A DNA stretch of 64,000 bases from Pectobacterium aquaticum (GTDB lineage Bacteria; Pseudomonadota; Gammaproteobacteria; Enterobacterales; Enterobacteriaceae), in the NCBI RefSeq assembly GCF_003382565.3, contig NZ_CP086253.1:434001-498000 (forward strand). The letters are read 5' to 3'. The position numbers were made by a program, and so were the translations under genes. Below the pieces are notes generated by a model. It saw only the letters and a program-made list of their open reading frames with translations, was not told where the DNA came from and did no database searches. The stretch's first letter is position 1. The number at the start of each line of letters is the position of its first letter. Of this stretch, positions 9,124 through 18,038 are shown piece by piece.

Positions 9124-10974
9124 GTGAAGCAACTGTCTTATCCCAGATTTCCCTACTTTTCTCTCTCGGATTTCAGCATTCATCAATTAACCGTTTTTTT
9201 CAGAGAAAGGATGCAATTACTAAAGCTTTTCGCGTCTGGCGGTACACTGTTTATCCTTGCTGCCGCAGCCATGATTGCTGCCGGAGGTATTATCAGTGTT
9301 TTGCTTCCCGGCTTTGCACATCAGGTAGTCGCGGATATGACGAGTAATAGTGAATCTAAACCCGTGTTCTATTCTGTGCTTTATTTGTCTTTGGCTCTCT
9401 TTAGTCTTCAGGCTTTAGAAATAGTACGATCATATATCGGAAAAATAGCCGCAAAGCGTATTGATGGTACTATCCGGATGCAGGTAAGAAACATTATCTT
9501 GTCTGTGCGGGGTATGGAGCAATTAGAACAAGCTGAGTTTCAGCAGATGGTCGAGAAAGCCAGCGATCAAGGATTAACCTGGCGCATACGTTCTGCGGGG
9601 ACTGCTGCAATAGGGCAACTTCAATTAATAGCCCGTATTGTTTCTGTGCTAGGCATGGCGTTTGCCTTAGCACATTACTTCCCGTTGTTAGCGGGGTTTT
9701 TATTTATCTCGACCAGTTTTTTACGCGCAGTGGGGTTACGTCAATGGTTGTTTCTGGAAAAATTTAAAGACGACCGATTATCTGAGAAGAGAAAGGTTGA
9801 CTATTGGTCGGCATTAGCTACAACGCCTGAACCAGCCAAGGAAATCCGAATCTTTGGTCTTTCTGGGTGGGTTAGTGAAAAACGGAAGGCTGCTCATCTT
9901 ATGTGGCTTTCTGACTACTGGCGGGTAAGGAGGAAAATCCTTAACAACCAGGTATTCCCCGCAGCGCTTGCTGTCATTAATGGTATCGCTGCTCTCTACA
10001 TACCTGGTGCATCTGCATTCAATGGGGAAATTTCTAATGCAGATTTGGCCGCATGTCTCGTCGCAGCTTGGGGCATTTTTAAAATGGCGACGATTGGAGG
10101 CGAAGCCTATGACATCGAGTATGGAAGAACAGCGATTACAGCACTCGATACACTGAAAGCATCCATTTATCCTGAACCCGACTCTGGTGTATCAGTTGAT
10201 AATTCTCTACCTGATATCGTTTTTCGTAATATCTCATTTAAATACCCTAATAGCCCGAATGCGATATTTGAAAACTTCAATTTGCATATTAAACCACGTG
10301 AACGGATTGCCATCGTAGGGAGCAACGGTGTAGGGAAAACAACATTAATAAAACTATTGGCCGGTCTTTATCTCCCTGATTCAGGGGAAATACTAATTAA
10401 TGGTAAGGATATAAGGGAATTAAATATTTCTAGCTGGCGAAAGAGAATGTCTGTTTTATTCCAGGATTTTATTCGATATCCTTTGTCGATACGCGAAAAT
10501 ATTACAGCATCGGCGCCTGGCGAAATCAGCACTGACGACGAATTAATGGAGTTATTAACTCGCTGTGGTGCCGCGGAAGTGGTCAGAAAAAATGACCGTG
10601 GGCTGGACACTGAAGTTTGGCGTACAGGTATGCAAGGCAATGATTTATCTGGTGGTGAGTGGCAAAAACTTGCGTTGACCAGAGTAATCTATGCCGCGTT
10701 CCACGGTAGAAAAGTGATTATTCTTGATGAACCAACTGCGCATATGGATGTTCATGCCGATGTCGAATTTTTTGATAGGGTGAACAGGTTGGCGGGCGAC
10801 AGTACGGTAATTATTATTTCCCATCGCCTATCAACTGTTCGTTTCGCAGACCGGATTATTTTGTTAAATAACGGCGTGGTAGCTGAGCAAGGCAATCATG
10901 AACAGCTTATGTTCCAAAATGGTGCATATGCAAATTTATTTAATTTGCAGGCCTCTCGTTTTGAAGAAAAATAA
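9124..10974 (+). CDS. ABC exporter half-transporter 1 (membrane + ATPase domains)
   Basis: A 616-residue protein starting at GTG 9124. An N-terminal membrane domain with several hydrophobic helices is followed by an ATPase domain with Walker A GSNGVGKTT, signature LSGGE and Walker B VIILDEPTA. This is the MsbA/peptide-exporter layout. It is followed after 27 bases by a second half-transporter, so the two probably form a heterodimer that exports the cluster product. Confidence 0.85.
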   Translation: MKQLSYPRFPYFSLSDFSIHQLTVFFRERMQLLKLFASGGTLFILAAAAMIAAGGIISVLLPGFAHQVVADMTSNSESKPVFYSVLYLSLALFSLQALEIVRSYIGKIAAKRIDGTIRMQVRNIILSVRGMEQLEQAEFQQMVEKASDQGLTWRIRSAGTAAIGQLQLIARIVSVLGMAFALAHYFPLLAGFLFISTSFLRAVGLRQWLFLEKFKDDRLSEKRKVDYWSALATTPEPAKEIRIFGLSGWVSEKRKAAHLMWLSDYWRVRRKILNNQVFPAALAVINGIAALYIPGASAFNGEISNADLAACLVAAWGIFKMATIGGEAYDIEYGRTAITALDTLKASIYPEPDSGVSVDNSLPDIVFRNISFKYPNSPNAIFENFNLHIKPRERIAIVGSNGVGKTTLIKLLAGLYLPDSGEILINGKDIRELNISSWRKRMSVLFQDFIRYPLSIRENITASAPGEISTDDELMELLTRCGAAEVVRKNDRGLDTEVWRTGMQGNDLSGGEWQKLALTRVIYAAFHGRKVIILDEPTAHMDVHADVEFFDRVNRLAGDSTVIIISHRLSTVRFADRIILLNNGVVAEQGNHEQLMFQNGAYANLFNLQASRFEEK

Positions 10975-11001
10975 ACTGAATGTCATTGTGGGGTGTGCGT
11001 C

Positions 11002-12780
11002 ATGAACTTTTTTGGCACGGGTAAGACTGCGTTTCATACAATAGTATTGAGCTACAAATCTGATCCTGGTATCACAATTTTTGTTGGCGTGATGACGCTT
11101 ATTCAGGCAGCTATCATTCCCTTGATCGCGGCTTCTCAGCGTTGGGTCATTGACGCAGCCACGGTTGGATCTTCTCTGTATCTTTTAAGCGCTGTGCTTA
11201 TTGGCGCATGTGCGTATGGATTGCAGTTGATTGGTCATCGCGTCTCACATAACTATCGTAACGACCTTTCGAATCGTATCCACTTTAGAATTGAGCAGGA
11301 CATCACGGAGATGACCTCTCGTATTCCAACGATTTTGCATCTGGAAAACAGTCAGTATGTTAATAGAATAGCGTTACTTAAACGCGGTACGTTGGCGTTG
11401 GCAAATACGGGGTGGGCACTGGTTCAATCGGTATCATCCACGTTTAGTATCATTTTGAGTATTTGGTTACTGGCAAGTATAGATCCTCTATTTGCTACCC
11501 TGGCATTCAGTGCGTTATTAATCTTGCCTTTGTCAAATAGAGCCAAAAATTTTCGTCGAATAGCATTAGAGGAAAGTGTAGAAACGCTTCGCCGCGAGGC
11601 CGCCATCCATGATATCTACCTTGATCCTATTAAAAGTAAAGAAGTTTGGATTTCGGGAAATGGCAAGCGTATGAATAATGTGGCCAGCGAGCTTTGGTCA
11701 CGTGTTCTTAAAACTGAAATAAGAGCGATGTTCCGAGGGGCAGCTTATGAAATTTTTGGCTGGGTTCTTTTTTATTTCCTGTTCGGCGCCGTGCTCGTGA
11801 AAACAGCGATGGATTTCCAAGGTGGTCATTTTCTTGCAGGCGATCTGGTCTTATTGATTTCATTATCAGGCCAATTACAGCGTCAGCTTAATGAAAGCGT
11901 GCAGGCCATGTCTCAAACTGTTGACGGTGGATTGGTGGCAGAACACTATCAATGGCTACGAGATGCGGCAGAAAGCAGCATGTTTAATACCTCGCCAATA
12001 TCTGTGGGGAGCGGCAGCGGAATTGAATTCCGTAATGTGTCTTTCAAATATCCAAATAGTGACCGGGTGATCCTGAAAGCGGTAAATCTAACGATCCCAT
12101 GGGGGACCTCTATTGGTATTGTAGGAATAAATGGGGCAGGAAAAACAACATTAGTAAAGTTGTTGTGTGGACTGCTTCATCCAACAGATGGTGATATATT
12201 AATTGATGGTGAGCCACTGAGTAAAAAAAATCTTGATGCGTGGCACTCTCATTGCACTGGTACCTTCCAGGATTTTCTGCAATTGCATTCTTTTTTACGT
12301 GAAAGTGTAGGTGTTGGTGATTTACGAAGTATGAATAATGATAATAAAATTATTGATGCTATAAATATGTCGTGTTTTGATGGTTTTATAGACAAGTTTG
12401 AGTATCGGTTAGAGACCCAATTAGGGAAAACCTTTGGGGGTGTTGAACTGTCCAAAGGGCAGTGGCAACGTCTAGCTATTGCTCGCGGTTTAATGCGTGA
12501 TGATGCGCTAATTGCTGTTATGGATGAACCTACAGCCTCATTGGATCCTTTGGCTGAAAATAAAGTTTTCCAACTTTTTTCGAAAAGAACACAAAGCATA
12601 AAGAACAATGGTGGCGTTGTTGTTTTGGTATCTCACCGTTTTTCTACGGTTAATATGACTGATGTTATATTAGTCCTTGAAGATGGGGGGGTTGCTGAAA
12701 TAGGGTCTCATGAAGAATTAATGCGCAAGAGAGGAAAATACTCTTCATTATATCGACTGCAAGCAAAAGCTTATGCCTGA
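11002..12780 (+). CDS. ABC exporter half-transporter 2 (membrane + ATPase domains)
   Basis: A 592-residue protein with a membrane domain followed by an ATPase domain. Walker A is GINGAGKTT, the signature is altered to LSKGQ and Walker B is LIAVMDEPTA. The altered signature is common in one partner of heterodimeric exporters with one degenerate ATP site. The ATG at 11002 is chosen because GGGG lies about 8 bases upstream; a GTG at 10993 is possible. Confidence 0.83.
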   Translation: MNFFGTGKTAFHTIVLSYKSDPGITIFVGVMTLIQAAIIPLIAASQRWVIDAATVGSSLYLLSAVLIGACAYGLQLIGHRVSHNYRNDLSNRIHFRIEQDITEMTSRIPTILHLENSQYVNRIALLKRGTLALANTGWALVQSVSSTFSIILSIWLLASIDPLFATLAFSALLILPLSNRAKNFRRIALEESVETLRREAAIHDIYLDPIKSKEVWISGNGKRMNNVASELWSRVLKTEIRAMFRGAAYEIFGWVLFYFLFGAVLVKTAMDFQGGHFLAGDLVLLISLSGQLQRQLNESVQAMSQTVDGGLVAEHYQWLRDAAESSMFNTSPISVGSGSGIEFRNVSFKYPNSDRVILKAVNLTIPWGTSIGIVGINGAGKTTLVKLLCGLLHPTDGDILIDGEPLSKKNLDAWHSHCTGTFQDFLQLHSFLRESVGVGDLRSMNNDNKIIDAINMSCFDGFIDKFEYRLETQLGKTFGGVELSKGQWQRLAIARGLMRDDALIAVMDEPTASLDPLAENKVFQLFSKRTQSIKNNGGVVVLVSHRFSTVNMTDVILVLEDGGVAEIGSHEELMRKRGKYSSLYRLQAKAYA

Positions 12781-12845
12781 CTTCGCCATGCTGAACGAAA
12801 CTCATTGATAGTGTGAAATCTGTTTTTATTATTTTAGGAGAAAAA

Positions 12846-13595
12846 ATGGCTGATATTAAAGAGATTTTTGATCTTGATGATTGTCTTCGGTCTTTATGGT
12901 CCGGATATTCTAATATTTACCAGGATAACACCATTGATAAGACCCGCTTAGAAAAGTTAGGTTATTTTAAACATTTTAGCCATCACTTATGTGGGCCTGG
13001 ATATTTAAGTCCTTCTGCGATTGCTACAGCAACCAAAAAAGGTTTGTTTGATGATAATGTTTTAGAAGGAGGTGATGTTTTTTTTACTCCTGCCGCATGT
13101 TTAAATCTCTATGAACCACTTTTTAGAATTTCTGGGGGTAAAGAATTTACCGTATTAACATCGTTGGCTCAGGTTTACCGTCGTGAAGCTGTTTATAATC
13201 CTTACCGAAAATTAAACTTTTGGGTTCGTGAGTTTTTGTTTTTCGGTCGTCGGCACAATATTGATGAAGCTGTCAATCAGCTCGCCGATCGTTTTATGGG
13301 CAGATTGTTAGCAAAAAAAGGGGCAATCAACCTTATGCCGGCAACAGATTCATTTGTTCCCAATAGATTTCAAAATCTCATGTCTGGGCGGCAGCAGCTT
13401 GAAAATGCAAAGTTGGAGTTTATTTCTTCTGAAGCGAATGTCTCGTTTGGTAGTGTTAATTATCACGGTCAGCATTTTATCAAGAGTTTCAACGTTGAAG
13501 CCGATGGTTTTGAAACCGCATGCATTGGTATCGGACTTACACGTTTGAATGAGCTGGTCAAACAAAATATCTTAGAGATTACCTATGACAACTAG
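12846..13595 (+). CDS. Class II aaRS-like amino acid:[carrier protein] ligase
   Basis: A 249-residue catalytic core of a class II synthetase with no tRNA-binding arm. Motif 2 is QVYRREAVYNPYRKLNFWVREF (residues about 109-130) and motif 3 is ACIGIGLTRL (225-234). Cys85 (FTPAAC), Glu129 and Cys226 occupy the places expected for the zinc ligands of SerRS-like amino acid:[carrier protein] ligases. Those enzymes activate a small amino acid with ATP and load it on a carrier protein, not on tRNA. AGGAG precedes ATG 12846. The protein is shorter than the roughly 320-residue characterised members. The amino acid is unknown. Confidence 0.75.
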   Translation: MADIKEIFDLDDCLRSLWSGYSNIYQDNTIDKTRLEKLGYFKHFSHHLCGPGYLSPSAIATATKKGLFDDNVLEGGDVFFTPAACLNLYEPLFRISGGKEFTVLTSLAQVYRREAVYNPYRKLNFWVREFLFFGRRHNIDEAVNQLADRFMGRLLAKKGAINLMPATDSFVPNRFQNLMSGRQQLENAKLEFISSEANVSFGSVNYHGQHFIKSFNVEADGFETACIGIGLTRLNELVKQNILEITYDN

Positions 13596-14805
13596 CAATT
13601 CACTCTTGTTGCGAAGGGCTCAAAGTGTGCAGACCCGACTTAATCTCCCTGTGTTACGTAGAATCATTCGTCTGCCTCCTTCTATTACCGATAATGCAAT
13701 CGAACATGCGGTGCGGGCTGCATCTGCCAGACATCCATTAAGCTCAGTAGAGTTCAGCCTTTGCAATAAATTACAATTCATTATTCCTGATGCGTGGCCA
13801 ATTGAATGGAACGAAGGAAATGACAGTCTGGAGACTTTTCGTATTCTTAAAAAAGAGTCTTTGCGTACTGCTGATGTTGTTATCGGCTCAAAGAAATACC
13901 CAGACCGCCAAATACATAGTTTCTGTTTAAAAGTAGTTAGGGGGTTGCCTGATACCCAGGTGCGTATTCTTGCGCCGCATACCATAGTTGATGGGTATGG
14001 CATGAATACGGTTGTTAACTCGTTTCTTTCATTAGTATCTGGTATTCGGGATATACGACCTCTCGATGAAAAAAAAGAATTTTCACAGTTTGTCGAACAT
14101 GAACGCTGCCAGCAACAGTGTCCTGACTCCGAATCGAGTGCATTCTGGAATCACTGCTATGAAAATTATAAACCGTTTCCTTTATCCGAATGTGGCGATG
14201 GCAGCCTTGAATGTCATGACACATATTTAGAGTTCTCTCTTTCTGATACACAGACGAAATTTCTTTCAACACGATTTTTACGTGCTAAGGCATCGATATC
14301 GTCGGGAATATTGACGATATTTTCCCTCTCTTTTTCAAAGGTTTTCGGTGTTGATCAGATTGCCATTCGTATGACGGATAATCAACGGCGTCAAAATAAT
14401 CGAAGCAACATTGGCGCCTATTTTGCGGAGGACTATGTATTATTTTTGAGGGATCTTGATGCGCTGAGTTTCGATTCTGCTTTAGCTCAAGCTGCCCAGC
14501 AGCAGCGTCTTTCTCTAAAGTATATAAATTCATTCCGCCATTTCGACTTGCCAGATATTGGAACGGCAAATATTAAATATCATTATAAGAAAGTATGGCA
14601 TGCTGGTGCGTTTCATCCAGATATTTCATTGGGCAGCAACAAAGAACCACGTCCAATCGATAAGCTGGTTAGAATTAATGTTATTCCTAATAAGTCCGGG
14701 TTGCGAATTCAAGTTATTTGCAATGGGCGTTTAATTAGTGTTGAGCACTGTTCTGAACTAAAGAGAGAAATAATCAAATATCTCCAAGGGGATATTAGAG
14801 GATAA
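13585..14805 (+). CDS. Condensation-domain-like acyltransferase
   Basis: A 406-residue protein with the sequence ILAPHTIVDGYG at residues 128-139. This is a variant of the condensation-domain active site HHxxxDG in which the first His is Pro while the catalytic His132 and the Asp-Gly are kept. Free-standing proteins of this type move an acyl or aminoacyl group from a carrier to an amine or hydroxyl. The start overlaps the ligase gene by 11 bases, so the two are probably translated together and act in sequence. It ends the operon, with a terminator after it. Confidence 0.65.
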   Translation: MTTSNSLLLRRAQSVQTRLNLPVLRRIIRLPPSITDNAIEHAVRAASARHPLSSVEFSLCNKLQFIIPDAWPIEWNEGNDSLETFRILKKESLRTADVVIGSKKYPDRQIHSFCLKVVRGLPDTQVRILAPHTIVDGYGMNTVVNSFLSLVSGIRDIRPLDEKKEFSQFVEHERCQQQCPDSESSAFWNHCYENYKPFPLSECGDGSLECHDTYLEFSLSDTQTKFLSTRFLRAKASISSGILTIFSLSFSKVFGVDQIAIRMTDNQRRQNNRSNIGAYFAEDYVLFLRDLDALSFDSALAQAAQQQRLSLKYINSFRHFDLPDIGTANIKYHYKKVWHAGAFHPDISLGSNKEPRPIDKLVRINVIPNKSGLRIQVICNGRLISVEHCSELKREIIKYLQGDIRG

Positions 14806-14862
14806 TTGTATTTTCCTATTTCAGGATTCTGCATGGAGAAGTAAAAACATATTTACCTCGTG

Positions 14863-14890
14863 AGCTAACGATACTGTTGTTAGCTTTTTT
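14863..14890 (+). terminator. Rho-independent terminator of the biosynthetic operon
   Basis: A 7-bp perfect stem (AGCTAAC at 14863-14869 with GTTAGCT at 14879-14885) is followed directly by a run of T. It lies 58 bases after the last cluster gene. The remaining gap to 15087 shows no other clear signal. Confidence 0.75.
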
Positions 14891-15087
14891 CCCCAGGTTC
14901 GGTGTAAGTATCCCATCAAACAGGGCCATTCATGTTGAGAAATTTTCAGCATACTCATGATGTGCATAGCGCGATAAGTCATGTTCAATGTGAACGCATT
15001 GAATTTCTATCGCTAACGCGGTGTTTCATGATAATGCTCCTCTCTTATGCATACTTTGAGTATATACTCCGTGTGGTTGTTCAGCAA

Positions 15088-15831
15088 TTAGCCAAGATTT
15101 AACTCCAACCCCTTCAACTCCTCAAACGTATAAACCCAAAAAACATGACGGTGCTTCGCTTCCAGCGGGATGTGCTGATGGTTGACGATGGCGTGTTTGA
15201 TGCTATTGAACAGCAGTTCGAGAGCCAGCTTTTTCTGTGAGTCTGGCACGATGTAGAAAACGTACATCCAGTGCTTTTGAGTACGCGCCAGTAAATGGTT
15301 GGTGATAATCGACTGGTAGCGTGCTTTGGTTTTCAGGCGACGCTCGGTTTCAATTGCGATGAACGTTCCGTTCGGGAGTGTGATCACCCCATCTGGGCGA
15401 TGTTTGACCTGATAGCGGCTGCGGTACGTTGAACAAGCGCCGCTAACCCACCCATAAGCGCCTTTCTTTTCTAAAATAATCCGGGCGAGCTGGTTATCAA
15501 GGTGGTGCTCCAGCGTCCAGCCTGTGATTTTGGCAGGCTCAAAGCGTGCAGGAAAGCCGTCATCATCTGGCGTGACTACCGCGGCCAATCCGTCGTTGGT
15601 GATCCCCCACAGTGAGATTTTCTCCATCCTTGTGCAAAATGTCTGCTTTTGAATGAATCCCATGTCGATGGCCTTTGCCAGCAACAGATAAAGCGGTTTG
15701 TGATTTTTATAATCAAAAAGTAGCATCAGCGTTTTAAAATCGCTGTAGGTTTCTTGTTTCAGAAAATTGAGCAGGATCCGGATCTTTTCGTGATTACGCG
15801 CCCGTCGTTCACTGTAATCGTAAATAAGCAT
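15088..15831 (-). CDS. MobC-like replication-relaxation family protein
   Basis: A 247-residue protein resembling the Replic_Relax (PF13814) group, annotated as MobC in enterobacterial ICEs. An N-terminal winged-helix-like part is followed by a nuclease-like core with KHRPDGVITLPNGTFIAIETER (an acidic/ExE pattern). GGAGG precedes the ATG at 15831. Such genes usually lie near the integrase end of SPI-7-type elements and are linked to mobilisation or replication start. Here the IS3 element separates it from the damaged integrase. Confidence 0.65.
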   Translation of the reverse strand: MLIYDYSERRARNHEKIRILLNFLKQETYSDFKTLMLLFDYKNHKPLYLLLAKAIDMGFIQKQTFCTRMEKISLWGITNDGLAAVVTPDDDGFPARFEPAKITGWTLEHHLDNQLARIILEKKGAYGWVSGACSTYRSRYQVKHRPDGVITLPNGTFIAIETERRLKTKARYQSIITNHLLARTQKHWMYVFYIVPDSQKKLALELLFNSIKHAIVNHQHIPLEAKHRHVFWVYTFEELKGLELNLG

Positions 15832-15876
15832 GCATCCTCCTTCACATTTTACTGAGGTGTTCGCTCTTTCGGCTTT

Positions 15877-15938
15877 ATCGCCTCATTACATGGGCGCATA
15901 CCTTGGGGTACTGGCATGAGTCGACGTCATGAGGCGAT
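15877..15938. repeat. 10-bp inverted repeat upstream of the MobC-like gene
   Basis: ATCGCCTCAT at 15877-15886 is perfectly inverted as ATGAGGCGAT at 15929-15938, 42 bases apart. It is placed just upstream of a mobilisation-type gene and 17 bases from the IS end. It could be an operator or part of an oriT; neither is proven. Confidence 0.4.
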
Positions 15939-16003
15939 CTCCCTCAGTGTCAGCATAGTTGTCACCCTCTATGAAAAAGAAACCGAGGGTGATGGAATGA
16001 CAA

Positions 16004-16486
16004 ATGAAACGTGTTTACCCTGAACGAAAAGCCAGCATACTGGCAAAACTGCTACCCCCCTACAATATGACCGTTGCTGCTGTTGCACAGATGGAAGGAA
16101 TATCCGAAGCTACCCTTTATAACTGGCGTAATCAGGCCAAATCAGAGGGAAAACCCGTGCCCGGTGCAGAGAAAACAACAGACCAGTGGTCACCAGAAGC
16201 GCGCTTTGCCGTGATAGTCGAAACGGCCACGCTCAGTGAGGCCGAAGTAGCAGAATATTGCCGTAAAAAAGGACTTTATCCGGAGCAACTTGTTCAGTGG
16301 AAACAGGGGTTTATGCAAACTGAAAATCCCGGTGATAAAGCAGCCTTAAAGCAAAGTCAGAAAGAAAACAAACAGCTAAAGAAAGAGCTTCTCCGTAAAG
16401 AAAAAGCCCTTGCGGAGGCGGCTGCCATACTGGTACTGCGAAAAAAGCTCACGGACTACTACGGGGAAACCGACGAGGACGACTGA
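16004..16486 (+). CDS. IS3-family OrfA (DNA-binding part of transposase)
   Basis: A 160-residue protein with an N-terminal helix-turn-helix (ISEATLYNWRNQAK) and a C-terminal leucine-rich/charged coiled coil that mediates multimerisation in this family. Near its end lies the heptamer A AAA AAG at 16441-16447, the usual -1 slippery site of IS3 elements, which would join it to the downstream frame. Confidence 0.85.
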   Translation: MKRVYPERKASILAKLLPPYNMTVAAVAQMEGISEATLYNWRNQAKSEGKPVPGAEKTTDQWSPEARFAVIVETATLSEAEVAEYCRKKGLYPEQLVQWKQGFMQTENPGDKAALKQSQKENKQLKKELLRKEKALAEAAAILVLRKKLTDYYGETDEDD

Positions 16487-17517
16487 CGCCGGAAGATGAA
16501 CGGAAACAGTTCATCATCTGGATCAATGAAGCGGTAGCATCGGGCGCACGGCTGATGATTGCCTGTCGTGAAGTCAATCTGAGTCTGCGGACCTTGCGTC
16601 GCTGGCAGCGTTCTTCCCGTGACCGGCGACCCGATGCGATAAGGCCGGTACCGCTTAACCAACTGAGTGCTGAGGAAGAAAGCAGGATAAGGGATGTCTG
16701 CCATGAACCGGAATATGCCAGCCTTCCACCGTCCCAAATTGTGCCACGGTTGGCTGATAAAGGTCTTTATCTTGCCAGTGAGTCAACGTTTTATCGGATA
16801 CTACGGCGGTCAGGTGAAGTGCATCGCAGGGGGCGTCAGATACGGCAACAAAAGGTATCAGTTCCGACAACATTCACGGCAACCGGGCCTTGCCAGGTGT
16901 GGTCCTGGGACATCACCTGGTTACCTTCGGTAGTGCGCGGTCGCTGGTTTTATCTGTATATGATAATCGACCTGTACAGCCGGAAAATCACGGGTTACGA
17001 AGTGCATGAAACGGAAAGTGGCGAACAGGCAGCAGCGTTAATGCAACGCAGTGTGATGCGTGAGGGATGCTGGCGTCAGCCACTGGTACTGCACGCAGAT
17101 AATGGGGCAGCGATGAAATCACAGACCCTGCAGATGAAACTGCATGAGCTAAATATCACGCCGTCTCATAGCAGACCCCGTGTCAGTAATGATAACGCAT
17201 ATTCAGAGTCGTTGTTCAGGACACTGAAATATGTTCCACAGTGGCCGTCGTCGGGGTTCAGAACGCTGATTGAAGCTCGTCAGTGGGTGGATAAATTTAC
17301 CCGCTGGTACAACGAAGAGCATCGTCACAGCGGGATACGATATGTGACGCCGGGACAGCGTCACCGTGGCGAAGATAATGTCCTGCTGAAGCAGCGTGAT
17401 GACCTGTACCGGACGGCACAGAAAGCGCACCCGGAGCGCTGGTCAGGCAAAACGAGAAACTGGCAGTCGGAAGGTCCGGTAACACTGAATCCGGAGCGGG
17501 AAACACAGGCCGCTTAA
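16441..17517 (+). CDS. IS3-family OrfB (DDE transposase, made by -1 frameshift)
   Basis: The -1 frame is open from the slippery site at 16441 through to the stop at 17517, so an OrfAB fusion is possible. An independent start at 16555 would give 320 residues. The rve integrase core shows the catalytic triad: Asp in WSWDITWLP, Asp in LHADNGAAM and Glu in NAYSESLFRTLKY. No disruptions are seen, so the element may be active. Confidence 0.85.
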   Translation, partial: KKAHGLLRGNRRGRLTPEDERKQFIIWINEAVASGARLMIACREVNLSLRTLRRWQRSSRDRRPDAIRPVPLNQLSAEEESRIRDVCHEPEYASLPPSQIVPRLADKGLYLASESTFYRILRRSGEVHRRGRQIRQQKVSVPTTFTATGPCQVWSWDITWLPSVVRGRWFYLYMIIDLYSRKITGYEVHETESGEQAAALMQRSVMREGCWRQPLVLHADNGAAMKSQTLQMKLHELNITPSHSRPRVSNDNAYSESLFRTLKYVPQWPSSGFRTLIEARQWVDKFTRWYNEEHRHSGIRYVTPGQRHRGEDNVLLKQRDDLYRTAQKAHPERWSGKTRNWQSEGPVTLNPERETQAA

Positions 17518-17547
17518 CTTAACCAGGGGTGACAACTACCTTGACAC

Positions 17548-17910
17548 TTACCGATCTTGTGGGGATAAAGAGGTGGCCGCTTCGCAGCCATGCGCCGGAA
17601 AATACATTTCCCGGCACAAAACGGCGTGCGCCAGTTCATGCGGGCTGGACGCCCTTATTGCCTGGCACATGGGGGTAATGTCGCGGCTGGACGCCACGCC
17701 AAAACCCTCAAGGTCAACGGCGGCACACCGTCGCACGCTACGCGCGACTACCCCCTTTGAGACGCCGTTTTTAGCCCACTTTTTCTTTTGCCCGTCCCGG
17801 TCAGCGAAAAAATGGGAAAACGCCTTAGCGGGTAGTCGCGCCTCAAGCGTGTTCTGCGTAAGGAACTCCAGACGCGCGGTATTGAACCAAAAGGCTGAAC
17901 GGTGTTTGAG
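17548..17910 (-). pseudogene. Truncated ORF remnant beside the IS
   Basis: An open frame without a convincing ATG runs on the minus strand from 17910 to a stop at 17548, 10 bases from the IS end. It has protein-like composition (e.g. SSRDITPMCQAIRASSPHEL) and resembles small hypothetical proteins found near P4-type integrases. The position of its stop suggests the 3' end was cut by the IS insertion. A plus-strand frame over the same DNA (17573-17917) looks like its shadow. Family assignment is uncertain. Confidence 0.35.
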
Positions 17911-17980
17911 TCAGTGATATAGCAAATCCTAACGTAGCAAAAGACGTTTGGCAGAATGCCCGGATGGTTTTAAGACAATG

Positions 17981-18021
17981 CTCCTGACGGGTTTTCTATC
18001 ACATAGAAAGCCCGTCAGGAG
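17981..18021 (-). terminator. Long hairpin after the integrase gene
   Basis: Arms of 19 bases at 17981-17999 and 18003-18021 pair with a single G-T wobble around a 3-base loop. It lies 18 bases downstream of the integrase stop on the minus strand. No long U tract follows the structure, so it may also act as an mRNA-stabilising hairpin. Confidence 0.6.
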
Positions 18022-18038
18022 CCAACAAGCGCAGCGCG

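Larger units (their letters stand above)
15956..17538 (+). mobile_element. IS3-family insertion sequence, apparently intact
   Basis: Terminal inverted repeats TAGTTGTCACCC (15956-15967) and GGGTGACAACTA (17527-17538) flank two overlapping transposase frames. If the TG...CA ends typical of IS3 elements are taken, the borders are 15960 and 17534. No clear 3-4 bp target duplication is seen next to either border, which suggests a past rearrangement or loss of one flank. It separates the MobC-like gene from the integrase remnant region. Confidence 0.8.

Noticed and set aside
17573..17917. Plus-strand 114-residue frame after the IS
   Set aside because: The minus strand of the same DNA has the more protein-like sequence; neither has a good start.
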